DNA of 38,031 nucleotides from Verrucomicrobiales bacterium (GTDB lineage Bacteria; Verrucomicrobiota; Verrucomicrobiia; Limisphaerales; UBA9464), in assembly GCA_027483345.1 (NCBI GenBank), contig JAIXUV010000220.1:1-38031 (forward strand). The letters run 5' to 3'. Position 1 is the first letter of the stretch. The number at the start of each line of letters is the position of its first letter. The position numbers and the translations under genes were made by a program. Under the pieces are notes generated by a model. That model did not search any database. It was not told where the DNA came from and worked only from the letters and a program-made list of their open reading frames with translations. Below are positions 18,207 through 27,300 of the stretch, in pieces.

Positions 18207-18290
18207 AGGATGCCCTCGCGGTGGCGCCGCCGCCTTCACGAGCAATCGCGGTTTGCCCGGCAGCCGGTCCCCGCTAGCCTCGTCGGGGTC

Positions 18291-19346
18291 ATGATCCGAC
18301 GTCTGCCCTTGGCGGTAATTCTTCTCCTCGGACTGCGCCTTGCCGCCGCGGAACGCTTCTTCGACTTCACCGACTCCCGTCCCGGCGAGGTGCCCGCCGG
18401 CTGGACCAACCTCCTTGCGGGCTCCGGCCGCCCCGGGAAATGGGAGGTGAGGATGGAGGATGTTCCGCCGGCGTTGGCGCCGATCTCGGCCAATGCCCCG
18501 CGCTTCACCAAGCGGGCGGTGGTGGCGCAGACCGTCGCCTCGGCCGAGGATGAACGGTTCCCCCTGTTGCTCTGGGGAGGCGAGAAGCTCGGGGACTTCA
18601 CCTGCACCGTCCGTTTGCGGATCGTCGGGGGAGCCTTGGAACAGATCGCGGGCCTTGTCTTCAGGGCGCAGGACGAACGGAACCTCTACGTGGTCCGCGC
18701 CAGCGCGCTCGGCGGCAACCTGCGGTTCTACAAGTTCGTGGACGGCCAACGCTCGCCGCCCATCGGGCCGGCCATCCCGTTCGAAAAGGGGCGTTGGTTC
18801 GACCTCACGGTGAAGGCCGCGGGCAATCAGTTCGAGGTCCTCGTCGACGGCACCAACGCGATTCCGACGATCACCGACAACACCTTCGTCTCCGGACGCA
18901 TCGGCTTCATCACCAAGTCCGACACCCTCGCCCAGTTCACCGACGTCCGGCTCGACTACCGACCGCTGGAGACGCTGGCCGCCGTCCTGGTGCGCCAGAC
19001 CCTGGCCGACCAGCCGCGGTTGCTTGGGGTTCGGCTCTTCGGGACCAGTTCCTCGCGTTCTGAACTGCATTGCCTCGCGGCCAAGGAAGCCGAGGAGGTC
19101 GGCCGGGCCGCCAACGAGACCCAGCTCAAGGTGTATGCGGAGAACCAGACCTACTTCGGGAAGACCCCGGAGGCCGCCATCGTCACCGCGCCCCTCCACG
19201 ACCGGAACGGCGAGGTCATCGGGGTGATGGAGTTCCGCCTCAAGCCCTTTGCGGGCCAGATCGAGTCCACCACCGTGGCGCGTGTGCTTCCGACGCTGAA
19301 AAAGCTGGAATCCTCGATCGGCGGCGCCCGGGACCTGACCGAGTAG
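18291..19346 (+). CDS. Secreted protein with laminin-G-like domain
   Basis: A 351-residue exported protein. The ATG at 18291 gives a signal peptide (MIRRLPLAVILLLGLRLAAA). Residues about 22-230 fit a concanavalin-like sandwich (DUF1080/LamG type): 'FDFTDSRPGEVPAGW', 'GLVFRAQDERNLYVVRASAL' and 'RIGFITKSDTLAQFTDVRL'. The C-terminal 110 residues form a second domain of mixed helix and sheet (RQTLADQPRLLGVRLFG... AAIVTAPLHDRNGEVIGVMEFRLK), which recalls periplasmic sensor domains of the Cache/PAS kind. Other proteins with LamG-like domains bind or cleave glycans; the ligand here is unknown. Confidence 0.75.
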   Translation: MIRRLPLAVILLLGLRLAAAERFFDFTDSRPGEVPAGWTNLLAGSGRPGKWEVRMEDVPPALAPISANAPRFTKRAVVAQTVASAEDERFPLLLWGGEKLGDFTCTVRLRIVGGALEQIAGLVFRAQDERNLYVVRASALGGNLRFYKFVDGQRSPPIGPAIPFEKGRWFDLTVKAAGNQFEVLVDGTNAIPTITDNTFVSGRIGFITKSDTLAQFTDVRLDYRPLETLAAVLVRQTLADQPRLLGVRLFGTSSSRSELHCLAAKEAEEVGRAANETQLKVYAENQTYFGKTPEAAIVTAPLHDRNGEVIGVMEFRLKPFAGQIESTTVARVLPTLKKLESSIGGARDLTE

Positions 19347-19367
19347 TCCCCGGCGCGGGGTGGCGCA

Positions 19368-20204
19368 TCAAGTGGCGAGCCGTGCGGCGAAGGCCATCAC
19401 CAGCCGCGTGGCCAAACCCTCCCGCTTCTTGGCGACCTCGAGGACCTCCTCCGAGGAGACCACCTGGGCCTTGCCCCCGAGCCCGGCGGCGGCGTTGGTG
19501 ATGCAGCTGAGCCCGACGATCCGCAGGCCGCATTGCCGTGCGACGATCACCTCCGGGACGGTGCTCATCCCGACCGCGTCCGCTCCGAGCGTCCGGAAGG
19601 CGCGGATCTCGGCCGGGGTTTCGAAACAGGGACCGGAGACGGCGAGATAGACGCCCTTGCGCAAGGTCAGTCGCACGGACCGCGCGGCGGCCTCCAGTTC
19701 GCTTCGGAGCCCTTCGTCGTAGGTGCGGGTCATGTCCACGAAGCGGGCGCAACCCTCGGGCACCGGGCCACGAAGCGGGTTCATGCCCATCAGGTTGATG
19801 TGGTCGGTGAGGATCATGAAGTCGCCGACCTTGAACCGCGGATGGATACCGCCGGCGGCGTTGGTGACCAGCAGGTCACGGACGCCCAACGCCGCGAGGA
19901 CCCGGGTCGCGAACGTCACCTCGGCCGGCTCGAAGCCCTCGTAGTAGTGGGCTCGGCCACACAGCACCGCCACCGGGATGCCGCCGAGACGTCCCAAGAC
20001 CAACCGACCCGCGTGGCCCGGGGCACCTCCAATCGGGAACCCGGGAAGGTCGCGGTAGGCGAACTCCTGCTCCACCTCAACGGCCGAGGCCACCGGTCCG
20101 AAGCCGCTTCCGAGGATGATCCCCAGCACAGGTCGCGTCCGGGTCCGCTTGAGGATCAGGGAAGCAGTGGAGGAAGGTTGCGGAAGGCGGCTTGGGCGCG
20201 GCAT
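19368..20204 (-). CDS. punA: Purine nucleoside phosphorylase
   Basis: A 278-residue trimeric-type purine nucleoside phosphorylase (phosphorolysis of inosine and guanosine to base plus ribose-1-phosphate). The phosphate-binding GSGFG near residue 32, GRAHYYEG, the TNAAGG loop, the substrate site [12 protein letters not shown] and the [18 protein letters not shown] segment are all intact. The first about 20 residues are not conserved, so a slightly later start is possible. It is divergent from bioB (157 bp). deoC, elsewhere in the window, acts on deoxyribose phosphate in the same salvage route. Confidence 0.94.
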   Translation of the reverse strand: MPRPSRLPQPSSTASLILKRTRTRPVLGIILGSGFGPVASAVEVEQEFAYRDLPGFPIGGAPGHAGRLVLGRLGGIPVAVLCGRAHYYEGFEPAEVTFATRVLAALGVRDLLVTNAAGGIHPRFKVGDFMILTDHINLMGMNPLRGPVPEGCARFVDMTRTYDEGLRSELEAAARSVRLTLRKGVYLAVSGPCFETPAEIRAFRTLGADAVGMSTVPEVIVARQCGLRIVGLSCITNAAAGLGGKAQVVSSEEVLEVAKKREGLATRLVMAFAARLAT

Positions 20205-20268
20205 GGGGGCAGTCTTTCCGGGGCGGCGCCGGGTGGCAACGTCTCAGCGGCGGAAGGCCGGCTCCATT

Positions 20269-20300
20269 CCGTCAAGCGGGCGCAACCGTTGGGTTTACAA
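20269..20300 (+). promoter_or_regulatory. Candidate BirA (biotin repressor) operator
   Basis: GGTTTACAA at 20292-20300 is an exact copy of one half of the biotin operator TTGTAAACC-N(14-16)-GGTTTACAA. Fourteen bases upstream, CCGTCAAGC (20269-20277) is a degenerate other half (5-6 of 9 positions). The AT-rich half-site stands out in GC-rich DNA and lies 61 bp before the bioB ATG, where it could control bioB. No birA gene is in the window. Confidence 0.6.
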
Positions 20301-20361
20301 GGCGTCCGCCACCGACCAACCTTCCGGGGCCGGTGGCTCGCCATCCGAGGTGCCGGCCTGC

Positions 20362-21381
20362 ATGACCGACACCATCCGACACGACTGGACCCTCGAGGAA
20401 TTGCGCGCGGTCCACGACCTGCCCCTGCTGGAACTCGTCTTCCGCGCCGCAACCGTCCACCGCGCCCACCACGACCCGTCCGAGATGCAGGTCAGCAAGC
20501 TGATCTCCATCAAGACCGGCGCCTGTCCCGAGGACTGCTCCTATTGCGCGCAGTCTTCCCGGTACAGCACGGGTGTGGCCCCGGAACGCCTGATGGAAAC
20601 CGGCCGCGTCGTGGAGATCGCCGAGCGCGCCAAGGCGGCCGGCGTCTCCCGCGTCTGCCTCGGCGCGGCATGGCGTGAGGTGAAGGACAACGCCCAGTTC
20701 GACCGCGTGCTGGAGATGGTGCGCAGCGTGACGGACATGGGACTCGAGGTCTGCTGCACCCTGGGGATGCTCGACGAGCGCCAGGCGAAGCGCCTCGAGG
20801 AGGCGGGTCTCTACGCCTACAACCACAACGTCGATTCCTCCGCGGAGTTCTACGAGACGATCATCACCACGCGCACCTACGCCGACCGTCTCCGCACGTT
20901 GGAGAACGTCCGCAAGACCAACCTGACGATGTGCTCGGGTGGCATCATCGGACTCGGCGAGTCCGTGGACGACCGCCTCAAGATGGTACAGACGCTGTCC
21001 CAGGTGCGGCCGCATCCCGAATCCGTCCCGATCAACATCCTCAGCAAGGTGGAGGGAACCCCGATGGCCGGGAACGAGGACGTCCCCGTGTGGGAGGTGA
21101 TCCGGATGATCGCCACGGCCCGGATCGTGATGCCGAAGTCGGATGTCCGTCTCACCGCCGGACGTGTGAAGCTCGATGCGACGGCGCAGGCCCTCTGTTT
21201 CCTCGCGGGTGCGAACTCGATCTTCAGCAGCGAGACGGAGTTCATGCTCACCAAGGCCGTGCCTTCGCCGAGCTACGACAAGGACCGGGAGCTATTGGAG
21301 ATCCTCGGCCTGAAGATGCGGGAGCCCTTCAAGAACGGGCGTCCGCAGGATGCCGCCGTGCCGGCGACCGCGCTCGGCTGA
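20362..21381 (+). CDS. bioB: Biotin synthase BioB
   Basis: A 339-residue radical-SAM enzyme converting dethiobiotin to biotin. The start is the ATG at 20362 ([14 protein letters not shown]), since the conserved N-terminus begins here. The [4Fe-4S]-SAM motif is C55-x3-C59-x2-C62 (ACPEDCSYC), and the auxiliary cluster region includes CLGAAWREV and [19 protein letters not shown] and the segment near [14 protein letters not shown] are also typical. No other biotin gene is adjacent. A candidate BirA operator lies in its promoter region. Confidence 0.97.
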   Translation: MTDTIRHDWTLEELRAVHDLPLLELVFRAATVHRAHHDPSEMQVSKLISIKTGACPEDCSYCAQSSRYSTGVAPERLMETGRVVEIAERAKAAGVSRVCLGAAWREVKDNAQFDRVLEMVRSVTDMGLEVCCTLGMLDERQAKRLEEAGLYAYNHNVDSSAEFYETIITTRTYADRLRTLENVRKTNLTMCSGGIIGLGESVDDRLKMVQTLSQVRPHPESVPINILSKVEGTPMAGNEDVPVWEVIRMIATARIVMPKSDVRLTAGRVKLDATAQALCFLAGANSIFSSETEFMLTKAVPSPSYDKDRELLEILGLKMREPFKNGRPQDAAVPATALG

Positions 21382-21439
21382 ACGGAGCGGTCCGGCGGAT
21401 CTATCGTTCGGACAGTCGGAGGGATAGGCTGGAAACGAA

Positions 21440-21469
21440 ACGGGCGGCCGGGAAAACCCGGCCGCCCGT
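21440..21469. terminator. Bidirectional terminator between bioB and rng
   Basis: A perfect 13-bp GC-rich stem (21440-21452 with 21457-21469) closes an AAAA loop, TTTT on the other strand. On the minus strand it is followed by TTTCGTTTCC, so it ends the long mre operon well; on the plus strand, following bioB, the tail is only CGTGTCTT. Confidence 0.85.
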
Positions 21470-21487
21470 CGTGTCTTCGGGATCCGC

Positions 21488-23476
21488 TCAGTTCTTGGAA
21501 CGGGCCAGCTCGTCGTTGTTGAGGGCGTTGTAGATCCGCCATTCCTCGTTGTGGAAGGTGGGATCCGGACGGAAGGAGAGCTTTGCGAAGAACTTCTTCT
21601 CCAGCTCGATCAGGAGCCTCTCGTCCCGGGTGCGCAGGCGGTCCAGCACCTGGGGATTGCAGACGATCTTCACCTGGAAGTCGCTCTCGTCCCTCGGGCG
21701 TCCCTTGAGGATCTGGGTGAGCTTGCGCTGGATCTCGACGCTCATCGTCTCGGCGCTCTTGATCACGCCGCGGCCCTTGCAGTGGGCGCAGTCGTCGTAC
21801 AACGACGAACGCACGCTCTCCGTCTGGCGCTGACGGGTCATCTCCATCAGGCCCAGCTGGGAGAGGGGCAGCACGTGCGTCTTGGCCTTGTCGCGCTTCA
21901 GGTTGTCCTTCATGCGCTGGTAGATCGTCTGCTGGTCCTTCCGCGACTTCATGTCGATGAAGTCGAGGACGATGATGCCGCCCATGTTGCGCAGGCGCAG
22001 TTGGCGGCAGATCTCGTCCGCGGCGTCCATGTTGACCTTCAGGATCGTCGAGTCGTGGTCCTTGGTCCCGGCCTGCTTGTGCTTGCCGGTGTTGACGTCG
22101 ATGGCGACGAGGGCCTCGGTTTCGTCGATGATCAGGTAGCCGCCGGAGCGTAGGTTGACCTGACGGCTGAAGGCGGCCTCGAGCTGGCGGGTGATGTTGT
22201 ACCGGTCGAAGAGCGGCTCGGCCTCGTTGTAGAAGTGGACCTTCCGGGCGGAGCGCGGGCTGATGCGCTTGATGTTGTCGCGGATCAGTTCGAACTGCTT
22301 CGCGTTGTCGATCACGATCTTGTCGACGTCCTCGGTCAGGAAGTCGCGGACGGTGCGTTCGATGAGGTCCGGCTCCTGGTACACGCAGGTGGCCAGCGGC
22401 TGCGTCTTGATCCGCTCCTGGATCTGGGCCCATTCCTCGAGGAGCATGGCGAGGTCGCGGACGAAGTAGGCCTTCCGCTTCTCTTCGCCGGCGGTCCGGA
22501 TGATGACGCCCATGCCCTCCGGGATGGAGAGTTCGCGGACGATCTTCTTGAGGCGTTGGCGTTCCTCGACGCTCTCGATCTTGCGGCTGATGCCGGACTG
22601 GTCGGAGTTGGGCAGCAGGACGAGGTAGCGGCCCGGGAGGGAGAGGTTGGTGGTGACCCGGGGACCCTTGGTGCCGATGGGGCCCTTGGTGACCTGGATG
22701 ATGATCTCAGAGCCCGGCGGGAAAAGGCGCGGGACGTCCTTCTGGGTGATCTTCGGCTTGTCCTTGCGGCGGGTGCGGGCGTTCTCGTCGCGTTCGACGA
22801 TCTCGACGTTGGAGTCGAAGCCGTTCGGGATGATGTCCCAGTAGTGGAGGAAGGCGTTCTTCTCGAAACCGATGTCGACGAAGGCGGCCTTCAGGCCGTC
22901 TTCCAGGTTCTTGACCTTGCCCTTGTAGATCGAGCCGACGAGGCGTTCGTCGCCGGTGCGTTCGACGGTGAGATCCTCGAGCTTGCTGTCCTCGAGCACG
23001 GCGACGCGGGTCTCGAGGGGTTCCGCATTGATGATGACCTCCTTGATGAGCTTCTCCTCGGGCTTGATCAGGCGGCGGACCTTTTTGACCACTTCTTTGA
23101 CCGCGGCGCGGGCCTTCTCGAAGATGCCCTTGGGTGCGGGTGGCTTGGGTGCAGTGGTGGTGGCGTCGTCGTCCTCGGCCGCATCCGCGGCGCGGGCGAA
23201 GTCGGGGGAGCGGTAGCTCTGGTCGCGTCCAGCGGAGGAGACGTTCTCCTCGGGGGCGTCCTGGGCGTCCTCGGGCAGGCCGGCGGCCCGGTTCTCAGCC
23301 TTGCGGATCTCCGACTCATGCCGACGGATGTCGAACACACGTTCGTCGGTGTTCTTCTCACCGAGGGCTTCGAGTCGGGCGTTGGTGGCGGCACGGCTTG
23401 GATTCGGGGCGCCGAGACCGCGGGTGGGCTTGAACCGCATGGGTCCCTTGCCGCGTTTGAATGTCTGTTGACTCAT
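21488..23476 (-). CDS. rng: RNase E/G family endoribonuclease
   Basis: A 662-residue Rne/Rng enzyme that cuts single-stranded RNA in mRNA decay and rRNA maturation. The catalytic core begins near residue 145 (KEVIINAEPLETRVAVLED), the S1 domain follows at about 176-290 with a basic insertion (RTRRKDKPK, 235-243), and the DNase-I-like part holds the catalytic Asp460 (AIDVNTGK) and Asp505 (LDFIDM). The zinc-link is C563-x2-C566. Instead of the long C-terminal scaffold of E. coli RNase E it has an N-terminal extension of 144 residues, charged and probably disordered, ending in an amphipathic basic helix (117-141). It lies 16 bp after rodA, echoing the mre-rng linkage in E. coli. Confidence 0.93.
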   Translation of the reverse strand: MSQQTFKRGKGPMRFKPTRGLGAPNPSRAATNARLEALGEKNTDERVFDIRRHESEIRKAENRAAGLPEDAQDAPEENVSSAGRDQSYRSPDFARAADAAEDDDATTTAPKPPAPKGIFEKARAAVKEVVKKVRRLIKPEEKLIKEVIINAEPLETRVAVLEDSKLEDLTVERTGDERLVGSIYKGKVKNLEDGLKAAFVDIGFEKNAFLHYWDIIPNGFDSNVEIVERDENARTRRKDKPKITQKDVPRLFPPGSEIIIQVTKGPIGTKGPRVTTNLSLPGRYLVLLPNSDQSGISRKIESVEERQRLKKIVRELSIPEGMGVIIRTAGEEKRKAYFVRDLAMLLEEWAQIQERIKTQPLATCVYQEPDLIERTVRDFLTEDVDKIVIDNAKQFELIRDNIKRISPRSARKVHFYNEAEPLFDRYNITRQLEAAFSRQVNLRSGGYLIIDETEALVAIDVNTGKHKQAGTKDHDSTILKVNMDAADEICRQLRLRNMGGIIVLDFIDMKSRKDQQTIYQRMKDNLKRDKAKTHVLPLSQLGLMEMTRQRQTESVRSSLYDDCAHCKGRGVIKSAETMSVEIQRKLTQILKGRPRDESDFQVKIVCNPQVLDRLRTRDERLLIELEKKFFAKLSFRPDPTFHNEEWRIYNALNNDELARSKN

Positions 23477-23492
23477 GTCTTGAGGGGTTGGG

Positions 23493-24707
23493 TCAGTACC
23501 GTCGCCGGTACAGATGAACGTTCTGGAGAATGCCTATCGCGACCAGGGAGCAGATCACCGAGGTTCCGCCTGCGCTGAGCAGGGGCAGTGGGATTCCCGT
23601 CACCGGCATCAGCTTGATGTTCATGCCGATGTTCACGAACACGTGGGTGAAGAGGAGTGTCACCACCCCGGACGCCAGCAGCAGGCCGAGGCGGTCGCGC
23701 GCCTCGCCCGCGATCTTGATCCCGGTGAACAGGATCGTGGCGTAGAGTCCGAGGACGACGACACTGCCGAGGAAACCCTTCTCCTCGGCGATGACGGAAA
23801 AGATGAAGTCGTTGTGGGCGCCCAGCCTCGGGAGGTAGCCGAGCTTGTGCTGTGTGCCTTGGCCCCAGCCCTTGCCGGTGAGGCCGCCCGATCCGACCGA
23901 GATCATGGCCTGTTCCACGTTCCACGACATCTGCCGCTTGAGCTGGGCGCCACGGAGGCGTTGTTCCGGCGTGGAGTCGCGTGGGGCGAAGCTGGCGTCG
24001 AAATAGACCAGCAGACGGTGGCGCTGGTATTCTTGGAGCTGGATGAGGCGCCATCCCGGGGGCGCGACGAGGATGTCGACGAGGATCAGGGAGACGAGGA
24101 GGGCGGCGCCGCCGACCAACTTGACGAGGAACCTCCTCGGGACGCCCGCCACCAGCATCATGACAAGTGTCGTGGGCAGAAACACCAAGGCGGAGCCGAG
24201 GTCCGGCTGCTTCAGGATCAGGGCGAACGGAACGAGAGCCATGGCCAGCCCCTTGGCGAAGAGGGCCGGAGACCGGAGTTCCGATGCGGGCCTCGAAAGG
24301 AAGCCGGCCAAGGCGAAGAGGAAGGTCAGCTTGGCCAGTTCGCTGGGTTGGAATTGGATCGGTCCGAGGTCGAGCCAGCGTCTGGCGCCATGGCGTGACG
24401 TCCCGAAGACGTAGACCCCCACGAGGAGCGCCATCGCAAGCCAATAGGCCACCAGGGACCAGCGGGCGATGCGGGCGTAGTCGACGAAGTTGAAGGCGAC
24501 CACGACTCCCAGTCCGAGGAGGTAGGCGACGACCTGTCTGCTGGCGGTCCAGGAATACCATCCGACTCCCCGGGCCATCTCCGTGGCGCCCGTGGTGCTG
24601 AAGATGAAGGCGGCGCCGATGGCCATCAGCCCAAGCACGGCGGCCCAGAGCGGCCATTCGATGCCGCTCTCCCGCCGGTTCAATTGGGCGCTTGGCAAGG
24701 GGATCAT
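23493..24707 (-). CDS. rodA: Rod-shape peptidoglycan polymerase RodA
   Basis: A 404-residue SEDS glycosyltransferase of the elongasome, with about ten transmembrane helices. The ATG at 24707 is the start; it overlaps the mrdA stop by four bases (ATGA). SEDS landmarks are RWLDLGPIQFQPSELAKL, LKQPDLGSALVF, GKGWGQGTQHKLGYLP, HNDFIFSVIAEEKGFLGS and the C-terminal GIPLPLLSAGGTSVI. It works with its partner PBP2, encoded immediately upstream. Confidence 0.96.
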   Translation of the reverse strand: MIPLPSAQLNRRESGIEWPLWAAVLGLMAIGAAFIFSTTGATEMARGVGWYSWTASRQVVAYLLGLGVVVAFNFVDYARIARWSLVAYWLAMALLVGVYVFGTSRHGARRWLDLGPIQFQPSELAKLTFLFALAGFLSRPASELRSPALFAKGLAMALVPFALILKQPDLGSALVFLPTTLVMMLVAGVPRRFLVKLVGGAALLVSLILVDILVAPPGWRLIQLQEYQRHRLLVYFDASFAPRDSTPEQRLRGAQLKRQMSWNVEQAMISVGSGGLTGKGWGQGTQHKLGYLPRLGAHNDFIFSVIAEEKGFLGSVVVLGLYATILFTGIKIAGEARDRLGLLLASGVVTLLFTHVFVNIGMNIKLMPVTGIPLPLLSAGGTSVICSLVAIGILQNVHLYRRRY

Positions 24708-26728
24708 GGCAGGGAAGCGAGACCCCTTGGGGCCGACAGGCCGCGGTCCCTCAGATGTTCGTAGATGCGCTTCGCCACCGGAGCGCAGGTCCCGCCGCCG
24801 GATCCGCCACTTTCCACCATCACCACGACCGCGTAGCGGGGGGATTCGTAGGGGCCGAAGCTGGCGAACCAGGTCACCTTGTCCTTGAAGCCGTTGCCCT
24901 TGATCTCCGCGGTGCCCGTCTTGCCGCAAACCGAGAAGTCGGCCAACCGCGAGGCCTTTCCTGTTCCCTCGTCAGCGAGCACGTCGTCCCGCATCGCCTC
25001 GCGGATCAGGGCCAGGTGTTCCGGCCGCGCGCCGAGGAGGCTGCGTACCTGCCCGGGACGAACCTGCTCCACCCGGGTTTCCGCAAGGGGATCCCCGCTT
25101 TCGAGCCGGTCGACCAGACGCGGGTAGAAGACCGTTCCCCCGTTGGCGATCGTGGAGACCATCACGGCCAATTGGAGAGGCGTCACGGTGACCTCCTGTC
25201 CGATGCTGAAATTGGCCAGCCGCCCCAGTTGCCAGCGGCCGGCGCGGGCCTCGTCCCCGTCGGGCATCCAGGCGCCCCGGTCCTCGTCGCCGGGGAGCTG
25301 GGTCCGGGTCGGTTCCCCGAAATGGAACCGGTGTGCGGTGGCGAGCAGTCGGTCGAACCCCGCCTTCAGGCCGGCGTCGATGAAGTACGAATTGGAGGAC
25401 CGGATGAAGGCGCGGCGGAAGTCGTACTCGCCGGGTGGCGCGGTGTCCCCGATCCGGTGGCGACCGATGAAGTAAGCACCCTTCGCCGGATTCGACGGGT
25501 TCGGTTCCACGCGGAAGGTCCGGTCCGGATCCAGCCCGTTCTCCAATGCGGCCAGGGCAGTGACGATCTTGAACGTGGAGCCCGGCGAGTAGGCTCCGTC
25601 GGTGATCCGGTTCATCAGGGGCGTCCGCTTGGGGACGTCGTAGAAGTTGGTCCATCGGGCCTGGCTGACGCCGTCGATCCATTCGCCGGGATCGAAGGTC
25701 GGCGCGCTGGCGGCGGCCAGGATGTCGCCGTTGCGGACGTCCATCACCACGACCGCGCCGCGCTCGTCGCCGTTCACCTGGGAAAGGGACGCTTCGGCGG
25801 CCTGTTGGAGTCCGAAGTCGAGGGTCGTGACGAGGTTCCTTCCCGGAACCGCCGGGGAGGCGATGGTTTCCCCGACCCGGTATCCGGCGCTGTTGACCAG
25901 GATGCTCTTGGAACCCGCGGTACCCCGGAGGGCGGCGTCGAAGGCCTTCTCCAATCCGGCGACGCCCCGGTAGTCGCGAAGACGGTAGTCGAAGGCCTCC
26001 TCATCCTCGTCGGAATAGTCGTCCGCCCGTTCGAGGTGGCCCAGAACATGGGAAGCCAAGGGGCCGTGGGGATAGCTGCGAACCGGCTGGAGTTCGATGC
26101 TGATGCCGCGCATCGACCACGACTGCTCGGTCAGCAGGGCCACCTGCTGGGGGGAAAGCCGGCGGAGCACGGCGAGCGGAAGCGCCCTGGAATTGGCCCA
26201 GTGGCGGTGGAGATCCGATTCGGTCAAGGTCAGGGGCATCCCGACCCGGGTCGAAACCTGGGCGACCACGTTCGAAACGACGAGGAAACGGGCCGCCCTC
26301 CAAAGGCCTTCGTTCTCCAGGGAGGAGATCAGGGGCTTGGTCTTCTCCCGGCGGAGACGTGACATCAGACGCGTCCAAAGACCCGGCGGGGGCTGGGCTC
26401 CCGCGCCCCGGGCCGCCAGGATGCCGCGACGGATCCGCGTGTATTCGCGGGTGAAGTCGGGGCTGAGTTCCTCAAGGTAGACGTCGAGGCGGTACCGGGG
26501 CGAATTTCCGGCGAGCTCGCGTCCGGATCGGTCCAGGATGCGTCCCCGCATGGCCGGCACGCGGACCGCCTTGTAGCTTTGGGTCTGCAGGGACTGCTGG
26601 AAACGTTGTCGACCCAGGATCTGAACCCGGACCAGCCCGGCAAGGAGCACGGCGAACCCGAGGCCGGTGGCCAAGGCCAGGAGGCGGAGCGGGCGTTCCC
26701 CTTTGTTCAGTTGGTCGAAGACGAGCAT
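24704..26728 (-). CDS. mrdA: Penicillin-binding protein 2 (elongasome transpeptidase)
   Basis: A 674-residue class B PBP. One transmembrane helix lies near residues 14-34 (LRLLALATGLGFAVLLAGLV), followed by the pedestal opening at MRGRILDRSGRELA (60-73), and the transpeptidase domain from about 300. The active site is Ser384-x2-Lys387 (SPGSTFK), Ser444-Ser445-Asn446 and Lys603-Thr-Gly-Thr. An Arg/Pro-rich insertion (about 98-135) in the head region is longer than in E. coli PBP2. The ATG at 26728 lies 2 bp after the mreD stop. It is the RodA partner. Confidence 0.95.
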   Translation of the reverse strand: MLVFDQLNKGERPLRLLALATGLGFAVLLAGLVRVQILGRQRFQQSLQTQSYKAVRVPAMRGRILDRSGRELAGNSPRYRLDVYLEELSPDFTREYTRIRRGILAARGAGAQPPPGLWTRLMSRLRREKTKPLISSLENEGLWRAARFLVVSNVVAQVSTRVGMPLTLTESDLHRHWANSRALPLAVLRRLSPQQVALLTEQSWSMRGISIELQPVRSYPHGPLASHVLGHLERADDYSDEDEEAFDYRLRDYRGVAGLEKAFDAALRGTAGSKSILVNSAGYRVGETIASPAVPGRNLVTTLDFGLQQAAEASLSQVNGDERGAVVVMDVRNGDILAAASAPTFDPGEWIDGVSQARWTNFYDVPKRTPLMNRITDGAYSPGSTFKIVTALAALENGLDPDRTFRVEPNPSNPAKGAYFIGRHRIGDTAPPGEYDFRRAFIRSSNSYFIDAGLKAGFDRLLATAHRFHFGEPTRTQLPGDEDRGAWMPDGDEARAGRWQLGRLANFSIGQEVTVTPLQLAVMVSTIANGGTVFYPRLVDRLESGDPLAETRVEQVRPGQVRSLLGARPEHLALIREAMRDDVLADEGTGKASRLADFSVCGKTGTAEIKGNGFKDKVTWFASFGPYESPRYAVVVMVESGGSGGGTCAPVAKRIYEHLRDRGLSAPRGLASLP

Positions 26729-26730
26729 GA

Positions 26731-27300
26731 TCAGTGGATTCTGTCGTGTCGTCCCCGGACGGTTTGGCGGTCGCTGCGAAAGCTGGACTGGGTGACCGGT
26801 CGGTAGTCGAAGGCGAGACCCAAGGCGTCGAAGAGGATGAATGCCGCAGGGCAGGCGACCCCGTTCATCAGGGACATCAGCGGGATTTGCCAGAAGGTGG
26901 CCCAACCGCTGAGGGGTTCGCGTTGTCCTGCGGACAACAGGAGGAGGACGAGGACGTGGATCACCGCGCCGCTGCCGAACCCGATCCAAAATTGGGCGTA
27001 TCGCTGGTCGCGGAGGATCAGATGGCTGCGCAGGTGCAGCAGAAGGGCGACGAGGAAATGGGGCGCCACCGACACACCCAGCTTGGAGGCCGAAAGGGAG
27101 TCGACCCAAAGTCCCGTCACCACCGCCAACGCCGTGGTCGTCCAGAGGCCGTGGGTCAACGCCGAATAGGCGATCAGGGCGGGCAGGATGGAGAAGGGGG
27201 CCCCCAGGAGTTCGCGGAAGCCGGCGAATTGGGTCTGCGCGAAGACGCCCAGCCAGGAAAGCAGGAACAGGAACGCGATGGAAAGGCGGGGCGGGTTCAT
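26731..27300 (-). CDS. mreD: Rod-shape-determining protein MreD
   Basis: A 189-residue integral membrane protein with five or six hydrophobic helices, e.g. LSIAFLFLLSWLGVFAQ and VIHVLVLLLLSAG. Little is conserved in MreD at residue level; 'TGLWVDSLSASKLGVSV' fits the conserved loop after helix 3. The assignment rests mainly on its position between mreC and mrdA. The ATG at 27300 overlaps the mreC stop by four bases. The C-terminal tail is Arg-rich and cytoplasmic. Confidence 0.85.
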   Translation of the reverse strand: MNPPRLSIAFLFLLSWLGVFAQTQFAGFRELLGAPFSILPALIAYSALTHGLWTTTALAVVTGLWVDSLSASKLGVSVAPHFLVALLLHLRSHLILRDQRYAQFWIGFGSGAVIHVLVLLLLSAGQREPLSGWATFWQIPLMSLMNGVACPAAFILFDALGLAFDYRPVTQSSFRSDRQTVRGRHDRIH

